64,000 nt of DNA from Dioscorea cayenensis subsp. rotundata (Eukaryota > Streptophyta > Magnoliopsida > Dioscoreales > Dioscoreaceae), in NCBI RefSeq assembly GCF_009730915.1, contig NW_024086851.1:60683-124682 (forward strand), in the 5' to 3' direction. The notes under the pieces are model-generated. The model made no database searches. It had not been told where the DNA came from and worked only from the letters and a program-made list of their open reading frames with translations. Below are positions 12,800 through 25,085 of the stretch, in pieces. Within the stretch, counting starts at the first letter, position 1. The number at the start of each line of letters is the position of its first letter. The position numbers and the translations under genes were made by a program.

Positions 12800-15700
12800 T
12801 TATCTTCCTGTTTTTGGCCTTTTCATGCCAGTGCTGTTGAAAGGAGAAGCACTGGGGCTCATGCTCGGACTCATTCCCGGGCTCTCTTCTCGTAAACTTC
12901 CATTCAGCATTGCTAACTCTCTCAACTGCTGTTTCTTGTAGTAATCCAAGGATTCATCCTAAAGAATTGACACAGAAAAATCGATAACGATGCAATAATG
13001 CATGTGAACTTCAAGTGAATCTTTTGAGGTTTTATGTAGCACATACCATCGGTTTTAAAAGGTCTTCGAGAATTCCTACTGCTTGGTTCAATTGGTTGTC
13101 AATTATATCTGCCGGAAGCTCAGCTTCAACAAGTACATGCAATGGTTCGTTTAGGTGCTCATACCCGGGTTTGCCTCTCAGCTCTTCTTCCTGCATGATA
13201 AACTCGATATTTAGATATAGCAGGAAAAACAGAAGCCTAAATTTTACTTCTTGTTCAAAGAATCAGATAACATTCAAATGAGAATACTTCAAGTTCAGAT
13301 AAATTTCTGATGTTCTTTGATGCAAATCTTTCATGTTCATGTTCATGTGACATCACTTTCTTTCAATTGTTTGAAGACAACGTATTTGCTAAATAACAAA
13401 AAGAAAGAAAAGGACATGGTAAAGCATTAGTCATATGCAAAAAAGAAAAAGGCGAAAAGAACCACCAAGACGCTAAAAACCGTAAATTAGTGTTAGTCAT
13501 ATTTAACTTACAATACTTTTACTTTTAACATGATTCAGAAATGACTTTATCATAAAAGAAGTAAGATTCTGAAACTCTTGAAAGAATGGAAGGAATCAAC
13601 ATAAGATTAAATACCCGGACATTGTTAGTAAAGCCTGATGTATATTTTTATGCCCGTCATTGTCACAGTATAAGACTTAATATCGTCAATGAGTCTGTCT
13701 CAGTCTCATCGTCACATGAATCAAAATATAGGGCCCATTTATACTGCTTTTTGTCTAGAAAAAGCAGAGTACTTCTTTGGCAAGTTGAGGGTGCTTGGAT
13801 AGCTCCGAAAAGCAAAAAAAGTAGCATTAAAATAAACAATTACGCTACAATAAAATTAACAATTAAGCTAAAAATCTTATTTCCAACCAAAATACCTTTT
13901 GATTTTTCAGACACAAGGAGTGTTTCTACAGTAACTTACAGAAAGCTGGGAAAAAGTATTTTTATTAAATATTTTTAAAATAAATAATTCTTGAGTGATT
14001 GGTATATCATAGCAAATAACATAGAAATGTAAACGCTTCAAGGCTTTAACAATCTTGAGGTATTCTAAATAAGAAATAGATTAAGATTCATGGTACCTTA
14101 ATGGCATCCTTCACTGAACCCTGTCCACGAATATAAACTCTGCATTGAGTCGTAGCTTCGACTCTTTTCAAGGAATTACCTCTCGGCCCCAACAATCGCC
14201 CGACAAAGTTGTACTGAATCAAAGCAAGCAAGTATCAGAGAAAATGAAAATTTACACTTCTAAGTAAGTCAATTCATATGCTAGATATGAAACAACATAC
14301 GGATGGGAACTTATCAATAGGAACATCTAATCTGACGACTTTCTTTACAACCGGGCTGGTAGTAACTCCGGGAGCTCCATTCCAACCTATCGATGATGCT
14401 TGAAGTGCTCTCATTCTTTGGAGATAACCATTTTCCTGAACATAATTAGTTGACAAAGTAAATACTTAAGTCATATATATCACTGTCGACTTAGTAAATA
14501 GTGATGACGATGGGGAAATTACTGTCAACGATGATTAAAAGATGATGTCCTTTATGTTACACATCTAGATAAACAAATTACCTGTGCTTGAGCTCCCGGC
14601 CAAACTTCTAAATCCATCTGTCCACCAGCAGCAGAATGACTGGCTAATCTTAAAGGGCTACCATGGTCAATTCTTTCAGTCTCGGCAAAATTTTGGTTTG
14701 GTGACATAGATGTGCGCAAAATTTCTGCATTATAAAGATGATCCATTTCAATTAGAAATAAAATAAACAAAAACTTTTATTTAATGTATAAACTGAAAAA
14801 GGTAACAATTGCATAAAAATAAAAAGGAAGGAAACTGGTTTTTGAGAGAAAAAATGAAGACGATTAAATTTTCAAGGTAAATTCATTGTTCATACAATTG
14901 GAGAAACAGAGACATTTCTACCCTTGAAAAATTGCCATAATTGAAACATGATCAAGTACATATATCTTCAAGAATGAAAATCGACATAGTTTACCAAAAC
15001 AAACTGTCCATGAAGTTGCTTATTGATTAACAGGCAGTGATTCATTATTGGACTTGATCTTGCTTAAATAAAGACTTAAACTTCAGTTTCAAATTTACAG
15101 GCAAAGTTAAGTACATATACACACACCATTTCCCGTTCTTACTGACATCAAATTTTAAAAGATGAAATAAAGCGTCTCTTAATAATAAATTAGTTCGATG
15201 AGTGTGTCAAACATCCAAGAGCACATGGATCATGTACCTTGATTCAGAAGCCGGCTACAAAATGGCAGAACTTGCGCAAATGGTCCCAATTTTTGTCTCT
15301 CAGCAAGTAGTTCAGCTAAATATCTGCCACCATTCAACCTAATATATAAATCTGAACTTGTAAAGGAATCAACTTCAAAGATTATTCAATATTTTACATC
15401 AATGCATAACTCACAAACATGCAACTCAGGAAGCACCAAACCAGAAAAATAAACTATGAATTAAAACAATATGCTATAAATGACAGTGAGTAGTAAATGG
15501 CTTCATTAATTTGCATACCCCGAAGTCGATGTGAAGGTGTTCAAAATGTTTTGGCTAAAGTGCTTGAGTTATATCTTATTAATGGATGAAATAACCGTGG
15601 TATTCATTGTTATGACAAGGTAAACTCTCTCTAGGATGATATAAAATCAAATTGGGAATGGCTTTGAGCTTCCTGCTCCAATTGAAACATTACCCCCTCG

Positions 15701-16887
15701 ACATTCTTAGCACGTCAATTCCATGGCCAAGAATCAAATAAATCGGTCTTCACAAACCATAAATAGTAGGTCACCTAGACCAAATGGCACAAATATGCCC
15801 AAAGTTTCAAGTAATAGCCAATGATGTAAGAAACAAATATATCTCAAACAACATTGGATCTTAATGCAATATGTCTTCAGCAATCCTGCTTGAACAGAAA
15901 CACTAGTCAGTCAAACAGAATCAAATTGGAGATGGTGACCCTCATGACATTCTTAGTACATGCATTCTCCAGCCAAGGATCAAATCAATCGAACTTCACA
16001 AACCAATGCCGCAAAATTCAAGTAATAGACGACCATATAGGGAAAAAGCAAAAATCTTGATCACCATTAGATCTTAATACCAAAAAGTAAAAAAAAAATA
16101 CAATATACTGTAAGGAACATACAACTCCATGCTTAGACTGAAACAGAATGAAATCAGAAATGCTTACAAGCTTCATACTCAAATTAAAACACCAACCTCA
16201 TTACATTCTTAGCACTCACATTCTCCGGAGGAGAATCAAATCAATCGAATCTTTGCAAACCACTACCACTCACTCACATAAGAAACAAATATCTCAATCA
16301 CCATTAGATCTTAATATCCAAAAGTAAAATAATGCAATATATCTCAAGCAACATCGAACTCCATCCTTGAACTGAAGCAACACCCGCTGCGACAGAATCG
16401 AATTGAAAATGCATACAAGCTACCTATTCAAATTAAAAACACCAACATCAAGACATATATTCTTATTAGCAACTCACATTCTCCGGCAAATCGAACATCA
16501 CAAACCACAGCCACAAAGTCACATAGAGTAGATGACAATACTCATAAGCCCCAAAATCCAAGCAATCACTATAATCCACAAACACCTCAATATCTTCATT
16601 GGATCTTAAAACAAAAAAAGCATATAATGCAATAAACACATACTTCAAGCAACACAAAACAAGAAGCTTGAACAGAAACAACAAACACTAAAACACAATC
16701 AAAAAGCAGTCTTTGATGAACAAAATGAAAAGGAAACACAAGAAGAAATTAAAAAAAAGGATGAAAGCTCAAACCTTTCCCTATCAAAAGAGGAAGCAGA
16801 AGAGGGTCTGATGGTGTGGTGAGGAGATGAGTGGATCCCAGAGGGAGGGTATTGGAAGAAAGTAGCAGGAGGGATCCTCTCATCCAT
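12800..16887 (-). CDS. STAR-family KH-domain RNA-binding protein, seven exons
   Basis: Plant STAR (quaking/SPIN1-like) protein, expected to bind RNA in the nucleus; in rice SPIN1 it links to flowering control and cell death, though that role is not shown here. Exons on the minus strand: 16887-16775, 15338-15238, 14724-14582, 14435-14301, 14213-14097, 13190-13047, 12958-12800; 912 nt, 303 residues. Order: N-terminus [17 protein letters not shown], low-complexity Ser/Pro; STAR dimerisation segment in exon 2 ([18 protein letters not shown]); KH domain over exons 4-6 with the GxxG loop in [17 protein letters not shown]-terminal segment [18 protein letters not shown] and terminal basic GMKRPKTGR, a usual nuclear-signal-like tail in this family. 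All junctions keep frame and the length is normal. Intron 1 (1.4 kb) consists largely of a tandem repeat. Confidence 0.92.
15640..16690. repeat. Four degenerate ~250-bp tandem repeats in intron 1 of the KH gene
   Basis: A unit anchored by ACATTCTTAG...CATTCTCC recurs at 15701, 15947, 16203 and 16457, giving periods of 246, 256 and 254 bp. Each unit also shares CAAATCAATCGAA, TCACAAACCA and CAATATATCTC-like blocks followed by GAACAGAAACA or variants. The array fills most of the 1.4-kb intron. Confidence 0.8.
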
Positions 16888-17029
16888 GGCAACTGATCCC
16901 TATACCTTTTTCTTTGTGCTATTCTATGCTTGTGAAGAATCTAGTGAAGGAAGGCAAGAAGGTGTGATTGGAGAGGAGAGATTTCTTGGTGACAAGAGAT
17001 GGCAAGTAATGGGAAGGAACCAGCCTGTC

Positions 17030-17070
17030 TATCTCTCTCTTTCTCTATCTCTAGTGAGAGAGAGAGAGGG
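17030..17070. repeat. CT/GA-rich tract in the 5' region of the KH gene
   Basis: TCTCTCTCTTTCTCTATCTC followed by GAGAGAGAGAGAG, about 150 bp upstream of the KH start codon. Pyrimidine-rich tracts are common near plant transcription starts. The two halves are also inverted copies and could form a hairpin in a transcript. Confidence 0.6.
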
Positions 17071-18521
17071 GTAAAAAGAAGTCAGGAAAAGATGAAATCT
17101 TGCTATAAAGGATGAAGATGGAAGCATGGTAACTGTAAAAAAAAGTACTGAATAGAATCCAAGGTCCAGTTCAATCTGATGTGGTGCACTGTTATATGGT
17201 TGTTTCTTTTCACCTTTTAAATTACATGATATCACATGCATGAGTATTAATATTATTATTTTTTAATTTAAAACTCTCAAACACAAGTTAGTACTGAGTT
17301 GATTTGGACTTTTCAGTTTAATGTACTGTATTTTATCTATAAAAATGAAAAATAAAAATTATGTATCCCTCAATTTCAAAGTTTAAATGATTTAAAACTC
17401 TCAACTTTTGATTTAGAAAAAAAATATAAAAAAAATTATATATTATTATCTGTCAATTTTTTAAACCTATGTTGTTGTAATATGATATAAAAAGATATGT
17501 TTTGTTTTTTAAAAAATTAGTGAAGGAAGTGCTTTTATTTTGTATTTTTTATTAAATAATGAAAATTGAAAAAATATAATAAGTTCAAAATATTGTATTC
17601 TCATCAAGAAAGTACTTAAAATTAACCTATTTTTTTATATATGGATTTGATAATTTGAGTGTTTGAGAAGGAAATAATGAAAGTAAGAACTTTTAAAATA
17701 CACAAGAGTTTTTGGGATCATAAAGGTGAGTATTTTTATTGTGGTTGGATTGAGTTGGTGTAATTTTTATTCCTCTCATTGGATCTATTAAATTATAATT
17801 TATTGATAGAGACATAATAAAAAAATATAAGCAGTTTTAAATACTTTTAAAAGTATAAACTTAGCATAATTTAATGAAATTCATAGTTTAAGAATTTTTC
17901 TTTTCATTGTACTATAAAATAGTACTCACATGGGTAAATAGTTAAGGAAAATAAAAACTCAGAGCTTTCTTCAATTCAATTTAAACATGTTTTTTAAAAA
18001 AAGAAAAAAAAGTAGAAATAAGACAAGATTTTGGTGGGACATATTTTTATATGTTATATTTTTATTTTTATTTATGAGGTGAAATGATATGTTTGCTTGT
18101 GTATATATTTGTAGGAATCAAAGTCACACATGATGTTTGGCTAAGTATGAGAGAGTCATGACAGTGGCATATGGTGGCTCATTGGAAAGCTAGACATGTC
18201 ATGATCTGTGACTGTTCTTAGTCCTAATTTTAATCACTCATTTTTTCTTTTTTTTTCCTTTTTTTATTTTATATAAGAAATTTCCAAAATTAATGTTCTC
18301 TTGATTAAATTCTTGAGAAAAAAAATGGATTTAATTTTTTGAAGAAGGTTATTATATGTACCCAATTATTGTTCTAGAAATGTCCTTTATAGTCTTTCAA
18401 CAAAGAAAAATAAAAATTTTAGACGATGTTATTTCAATTCGATTGAATTATTACTTGTTTAATCTAGTTTGATATCTAAATGAGAAGAGCTTAGGCACAC
18501 TTTTGATTTTCTCACACTTTT

Positions 18522-18555
<34 letters not shown>

Positions 18556-19490
18556 TATATATATTTGTTATGTATTTATTATTTATTCCCTTATAAAAAA
18601 AATATTTTATATATTTAATTTATTAAATCTCATGAGTATATATACATATATACCCTTCAAAGGGTGAATTTTGTCATACATACAAATGCAAATATGTGTA
18701 CATACAAGATAATTTTTTTAAAAATTAATGTTCACACATTTATATATTTTAGATCTATCTAATCAAACTATAATTAATATTTAGACTTGAGGACCCCATG
18801 GTCCTCTACAGATTTGCATATGACCTAAAGGTCTAGATAAATTTATACCTAAGTTGCAAGTTTAAGGAGAATATGATGTAAATAAATATATTTGTTAAAA
18901 AAAATTTTTACAATAATTTTATTCTTGATTTGACGTATTGATACTTTAATTAAATACAACGTTATTTTCTAAGATCCTGGAGGAAGATGAAGGAGAATGC
19001 TTACACGCAACTCAAGCTTTTAAATACATTATCGAGTCTTGCCGGTGATAATTTTTGAAAGGTAGGTTTTAAATTCATTATGGTTTTAATTGTTAACAAA
19101 GCTTATTATTATTATTATTATTATTAAATCTTGATAAGAAAGAAAGGCATCATGCATAATGCCAATGAATACATGTCTATGTATTTAAGAAAAAAAAAAG
19201 AAAAAGAAAAAGAGAAAGAAATAAAGTGAATAAATGAAGTGTGTGAGGGAGAAAATGAATTTAAGAACTCAAAGTAGTTAACTGAAAGAATATGTAAATT
19301 GCTCCATCAGCTTAATATCTATCAATGTTGTCATATTGTCTTGTAAATATAAAAAGATATAAGCAACAACCACAAGAAGCACCATATGAGATCATAATAC
19401 TAATGGTATATTATTAATGAAGGATTTGTACAAAATGAGAACTATACATTTATTAGAGGAAATTCTAAACAATTAAATTTGTTGGTAGGT

Positions 19491-19703
19491 TTAGGAATAA
19501 TAATACTGTGCAATACTAGATTTTGTTATAGTTGACCAAAAGGAATACAAAGAAGCATGTTTCTTATATTGCTCCAAATACATAATAACTTTCTCTAATT
19601 GCTTAGTGTTTTTTTCTAGTTGCTTAATATCTTGGTCCAACTCCTTACAATATTGCTCTAACTGTCTAATGCTTTGCTCCAACTGCTTAATATTTATCAC
19701 CAT
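19491..19703 (-). CDS. Doubtful small reading frame with heptad (leucine-zipper) repeats
   Basis: A 70-codon minus-strand frame starting with ATG at 19703. Residues 5-46 form six seven-residue repeats (IKQLEQS / IRQLEQY / CKELDQD / IKQLEKN / TKQLEKV / IMYLEQY), a textbook coiled-coil heptad. The DNA is a 21-bp tandem repeat, so the heptad may be only a by-product of the repeat. No homologous protein comes to mind, there is no visible promoter, and neighbours give no context. It could be a fragment of a larger coiled-coil gene. Confidence 0.2.
   Translation of the reverse strand: MVINIKQLEQSIRQLEQYCKELDQDIKQLEKNTKQLEKVIMYLEQYKKHASLYSFWSTITKSSIAQYYYS
19569..19694. repeat. Six 21-bp tandem repeats
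   Basis: Consensus TTGCTCCAACTGCTTAATAT(T) repeated six times in register, with units diverged at 3-8 positions. The unit length of 21 keeps one reading frame open on the minus strand. Confidence 0.85.
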
Positions 19704-20871
19704 TATTTTATTGTCTTATTTATATGTAGGCAAATTTTAAATACTTATTCTTAGCTTGTTAAGAAGAAGTAGAGGAAATTCTAGAGATAACAGAAAATTT
19801 CATAGTAAAAGCAAACAAGTTGAAAAAGCAATAGAAAGAGAAAAATGAAGACACTCTACTTGACCGGCATTTTGGAAGGGTAGTTTTGGTATTTAAAAAA
19901 TATAAAAAAGATTGAAAGAACAAAACTTAGAATGTAAAAATTTGATGGTCTTTGCAAAATTCAGGTAAACTGGCACTTGCATGTTATTTTACACGTTTGC
20001 AGGGATCTCCAAGTAATTTTCCTTAATATTTATATATGCTAGTCTTGTGTATTTCAGGTACATAAACAATGAAAATAATTTTCCTATAGCATCTATATAA
20101 TATTTTCTTAATAAAATTTTACCATGAGACAAATAGACAATGGTATATTTATAACAAATATTTGCATTTAAAAATTAAATAAATCAAATGCATATGAACT
20201 TTGGTTAATAAAACAAGTCAAATAATCTAGATTCTAGAACAAAATAGAGAAAATGGACACTAAACAATTTTGTGTAATTTTCCGTCCACGTCTAACAATC
20301 CCACACGCAACCTGCACGAGGAAAACAATGTTCTATTGAAAGACATTTTACTTAAAAAAAATAAAATAAAATTGTAGGTATAAATTTTTTTAAAAATGGA
20401 ATAAAAAAAAATTCACTATCAACATGTCAATAAATACAGAATAAAAATCAAAATTTCCAAACTTAGCAGGGCAACATGACAGGTATATATTCATTGACCA
20501 ATACAGCATCAGTGAATTGGTCTAAAACTAAAGAAAATGAAATGTGAATTCAAAAAATTAATTGAAAAGACAAAAAAGAATTCTCCACATCACCACAGCA
20601 ACTTCAAAACAGATACATTATACAACTTGTCTCATTCTTTGGGGCCTGAAAACATTAATATATATATATATATATATCCAAATTCATATATTAAGTCTTA
20701 CACTACAACTCTTCATTGTAACAAATGGCCAAAACCTGAAAAAGATACAGATCAAAAGAATATTAGCCATATCTAGCGAGGCTATGACCACAATGACAGA
20801 ATATTTGGTTCGAGAATGATAAGGAGTACCTCGGCCTAGTATTACATTGGATTGATGAATTGGAGTAGTTC

Positions 20872-23800
20872 TCAGTCCCGTAGTCCGAGTTCAACCTCGA
20901 GCTCATCATCTTCTTCGAACAGCCTTAACAGACGAGCATGTTGTTCTTCTCTCTTCTTTTTCTGCCACAACTTGAACAGAAGAATGGACAATCCTACAAC
21001 CACAACCACTGCAAGACATATGATCAGCACTTCACGCCCAACACTGCTGCTGCTGGACTTAGAGCTTGTGTCTGCTTTTGAACTATCTTTTGAAGTTGCT
21101 GGATTATCAGCCAGACCTGAGAGAGTATCGATCCTTTAGAGAGGCATGAGATGATGAAATAAAAGCATGTGGAAAAATCCAGCGGGACAGGAAGATTTAA
21201 ATGGCGGCCGAAATAGAAAAAAGATTCATATCTCACCAGCACATGAAGAAGGAACATCATTTTTATGTTTTCTGACAATTCCCTATCTAAGGTGTAGCCC
21301 AGAAATGGCTTACAACAATGTTGTCTAGGTGGCTAGGCAGTAGAAGCCTTACCTACCTAGGTGCTGCCTCGGTGCCTAAACTGTGATTATTATAGAAAAA
21401 TATCAAAAATATAAAAAAAAATTATTTAGGAGTTCCATGATCAATATTGAATAAATTTATTTAAAAAGCTAGCACATAAATGCAAGACACACTTCCATTC
21501 TCAAAAGTACTTCACCATCTAAGAAAAATATGCATAGTCAATAGTTTAATCTTAAACATAAAACTTCGGCCAGTATCCTTAAGTTTTGCCAACAAATAAT
21601 AATAAATAAGTAAATAATATAAAATATGCATTAGCTATTGCCCACAGAGGTATCAATCCAAAGATTCTATGCCTCTTTCTTCTCTCCAATATTCAATTTT
21701 CCACATTATCATTCTCAGGCTCATAATCCTCCAATGCATAATCATTTTCTTTTTTTCATTTCTTCGGAATCGGCTTCTTTCTCCTCAAAATAATAATTTC
21801 CCACTTGGGTTGTTATAGCTATTTTATCACAGTTGCCAACTCCAATCTCCATGTGTGGAGCTATCTTCCTTGTTGATCTTTTACCATCCATAGCATGTGA
21901 TGCTCACATTGCTTCATCCACCACCGAGGCACCGACCATGTGAGGTCGTCACCTTCAAAGACTCGTTTATTTTCACCTATATCATTTGGACTTATAATCC
22001 ATCATTAGTTAGATCAATCTCATCAACAACAATTGGGTCAAATGCCTTGCCAAAAAGTTCTATCTTAATCTTTGGTTATATTGAACGAGGACTAAGTTAT
22101 TTGATTTCTTTTGCTCCAACTGATTCCTTAATCCCATTTTGCTTGTCTTTTCTCCAACCACGTCAAGAGAGCTTTTTGCTCATGTCATGAAAGGTTTTAA
22201 CTTTTTAACTTTCTTGACGGAGTTTTAGTTAGTCAATGGATTCAAATTTTTAAAAGATGGATATGGGTTTGGGTTGGAAATTGGCCAAATTCAGCTGGCA
22301 TGGGGTACATCGAAACATTTTTAACTAATCACCAGATGTAGGCAGGAATTAATTGCATAGGGCATCGGCCAGGTGGATGCCTAAAGTCTAAGTGCCCAAT
22401 TGATATTTAAAAGATTACTCAGCCAATGCCTAGGCATATACCCAAAACTGCCTAGGCCATCCAGGCGGTCACCTTTAACAACACTAGTTTACAAGATAGT
22501 TTTCAGTTATCAAGTCTGAAGATCTTAAATTAAAATTTCAGTCCTCTTGATCACATTGGCAACAAAATTATCCTAGACGATAGGAGAGATCTTCAAAACT
22601 TCTACATCAACCATCAAAATTTAGGATGAGCATTGAGCAACATTAGGATATCAATAAAAATCCACAACTCACCAACCTTGGGACTACTACATGAGTATGT
22701 CTACAGAGAAAAAAACAATGAAATCTGATGATTATATTCTTTTAAGAGATTGCCCATCTTAAAATTTGTGAAGACCAACACATTCTTCGTCTGAGCACCA
22801 ATTTGTGAGACTTGAACAATGTGTCATGAAACAATAATGTTACAAGAATTCTGTACACTCAATCTCTTGTCAAGTTGTCATGAATTACCGGATCAAGTAG
22901 ACAATATGATCAGCAATCTAAACAGTGATTATAAAAAATTAAAGTAATTGCACCAGAGGGACATACCTAAAACCAAAGTACTGGAACATTTATATAAACT
23001 TTTGGAAACAGTTAATTAAATCTCAAACATACACAAGAGGAAAATTGAAAACATAATAAAGTGATCTAGTCAGATCAACTCATCAAAGCCGCATCAAATT
23101 ACTTCCTCCGTTCCTTTTTATATGTCACAAATCCATGTTCTTTTTTATTTATCCTTTTCTAACATCAAAAAGTATTTATTATTATTTTTTTTTTTCTAAA
23201 ATTACTCTTACCACTCTATTCAACTCTCTTTTTGGAATTAAATACGAGAGAGAAATGTGAAGATATAAATTAGGGACAATTTTGGAAAGAAAATTAATTT
23301 TTTATAAAATTTTGTGAAATAACTAAGTTTTTTGGTACGTGAGATTCGGTTAACCACAACATATAAAAAGGAACAGAGGAAGTACTACACAACATTCAAC
23401 TACAATTGATTTTAATGATTGGTAAGTAGGGCAATTAAGACTATGTCAATAAAGTTCATTTTCACATTTCACTGGCATTAGGAAATGATTCCCTTATTCA
23501 ATCAAGCAAAGGAAAGGACCGATCCAGCCAATCCTAAACTTCTTTCATGGTTATTGTGAATGAGAAAATGAGACACATTCTAGGCTACTAACTAAATGGA
23601 TGATTTTACCAAGAGAATTAAGCAATAACCACTTGGAATATGAGAAACAATTTGTTTGCAGCACACATAATTGATGAGGACAATCCAAGGCACATTCTTT
23701 TCTGGTACATAACAAAATTACTTCTTTTCTAGACAGTTAAATTCAGGTTGCTATCATCCTAATTACCAACTCTCAAATAAATATTAAACTCTCCGCAATA

Positions 23801-24461
23801 TTATATCTGACAGATAATAGCAAAACTCTGACAACATTGCTTCTTTTTGGGACAAAGTTGAATGAAAATTCCTCTAACCACCAGAATTAAAAAAAAAAAA
23901 AAAAATCTAAAATTCTCTGCAACATTAAAACATTTGAAAGATACCAGTAAAATTCTAACAAAATTTAAACCAAATATTCAAAATGACAAAATACACCCCA
24001 AATACCAAATCTTCACATAAATTTTAAATTCTGTCCAATATGACACACCTCAATTCAGATAGATAATTCCAAGATAAACACATCAAAATATCCAAAATGA
24101 TCAATTTAAACTAATTCAATCCAATAACGGCATCAAAAAACTACAAAATTGTCCTAAATCAAAACGCAACACCAAAATTCTTCCCCAGGTCAAATAAAAA
24201 TCTTCAAAACGAGCGAGAAACATCAAATTCATCAAAAAAATAAAAGAAATTCATGAAGAAATTCATGGAGAAAACCAAACAAACAAAAGATTCACATAAT
24301 TATCATCGTCCAGAGAAAATACAACGCCAAATCGACGGATCTGAGAAAGAAACATGTTGGAATTCAAGGGAGAACAAACCTCCGATGGCGTGCAGAGAGA
24401 TCGAGGCGAAGAGGGCGAGCAGAAGCTTCGATCTCCGAACCCTATCAAGCCCCCTCTTCAT
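20872..24461 (-). CDS. Small single-pass membrane protein with signal peptide, two exons
   Basis: Exon 1 (24461-24380) encodes MKRGLDRVRRSKLLLALFASI..., a basic N-terminus followed by a hydrophobic core: a signal peptide. Exon 2 (21116-20872) encodes a short Ser/Lys-rich lumenal segment (about residues 29-54), a transmembrane helix (EVLIICLAVVVVVGLSILLF, about 56-75), a basic stop-transfer KLWQKKKREEQHAR and an acidic end FEEDDELEVELGLRD. The predicted topology is type I; 108 residues in all. I recall conserved plant proteins with this KLWQ-KKREEQHARLL tail but no established function. The 3.26-kb intron contains a hAT-like element and a Stowaway MITE. Intron phase is consistent (GGA G|GT CTG). 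Confidence 0.82.
21316..22486. mobile_element. hAT-like non-autonomous element in the membrane-protein gene intron
   Basis: The ends CAATGTTGTCTAGG... and ...CCTTTAACAACACTA are inverted copies, and GCCTAGGC-type motifs cluster at both ends. The 8-bp target duplication is GCTTACAA (21308-21315) and GTTTACAA (22487-22494), one mismatch. These ends and the 8-bp duplication fit the widespread plant hAT group whose termini read TGTTGTTAAAGGCGCCTAGG. The interior carries a 97-codon open frame on the plus strand (21897-22190), which I do not recognise as transposase. Confidence 0.78.
23102..23382. mobile_element. Stowaway-type MITE (Tc1/mariner)
   Basis: Terminal inverted repeats CTTCCTCCGTTCCTTTTTAT / its inverted copy at 23359-23382, flanked by TA on both sides (23100-23101 and 23383-23384). 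The CTCCGTTCC terminus and TA target duplication are the hallmarks of Stowaway. A related duplicate of this flank near 51,310 lacks the element, supporting these ends. Confidence 0.88.
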
Positions 24462-24787
24462 CTCTCGCTCCCTCTTTCTCTCTCAAAATTTCTTTTTTTT
24501 TTCCCTTGGTTTTGTGGAGAAATAATAAATGTTTTCTCTGTCTAAAACTCTATTTGATTATTATTATTTTTTTCTTTCATTTGAAGGGATGAGGAATTGG
24601 GGGCCCACTAATCCAACGGTTGTTAATGCTTACTGCTTGAGATGCACTCTTTTTTATTATTTTTTATTATCTTCTTCTGAATAATTAATTGAGATATATT
24701 TTACCAGCAATTAATTACAGACGAATAGAAATCTTTATTAAAAAAAAAGGAACAATAAACATCTTTTAATTTGATTTTACACACACA

Positions 24788-24835
<48 letters not shown>

Positions 24836-25085
24836 TCTTGTCAAATCCTCCAAAATTACAAAAACTTTCCTAGAGATTGTATTTTCTTATGATAAAAATT
24901 TTTAATTTTCAAAATTTAAAAAATCATGCAAGAAGAAAATATTAACTGAAATTTTAAAAATTAGATGCATTTTAATAATTAACTTAAGTTGGTTGTGTTT
25001 CCAAAATGATTAATTCTTATACATCCAAAAGAATTCCATATGATGTTCAAATTTTATACATTTTATCTTCTAATATTGAATGATG
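24462..25085. other. 5' flank of the membrane-protein gene and intergenic DNA
   Basis: A CT-rich leader (24462-24500 on the minus strand, GAGAGAAAGAGGGAGCGAGAG next to the ATG) is followed by AT-rich DNA. A CA/TA microsatellite (about 24780-24836) lies in the middle. No gene seen. Confidence 0.6.

Larger units (their letters stand above)
17071..20871. other. AT-rich intergenic DNA
   Basis: No convincing gene. It holds (TA)n near 18523-18567, (TTA)n near 19104-19127, an A/G-rich tract near 19190-19230 and a 21-bp repeat at 19569-19694. A stretch near 19870-20030 ends in a sequence resembling a MULE terminus, but I could not find its partner. Part of 20,500-20,871 is probably the 3' untranslated region of the membrane-protein gene. 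Confidence 0.55.

Noticed and set aside
13586..13978. 130-codon plus-strand open frame
   Set aside because: It lies wholly in an intron of the KH gene, antisense to it, has no recognisable domain and looks like chance openness.
19870..20030. MULE-like terminus near the membrane-protein gene
   Set aside because: The end resembles other MULE termini in the window, but no inverted partner or target duplication could be found.
21897..22190. 97-codon plus-strand frame inside the hAT element
   Set aside because: No transposase motif in either strand that I can recognise; it is element sequence, not a separate gene.
24253..24545. Plus-strand frames over exon 1 of the membrane-protein gene
   Set aside because: They are antisense shadows of the exon and its CT-rich leader.
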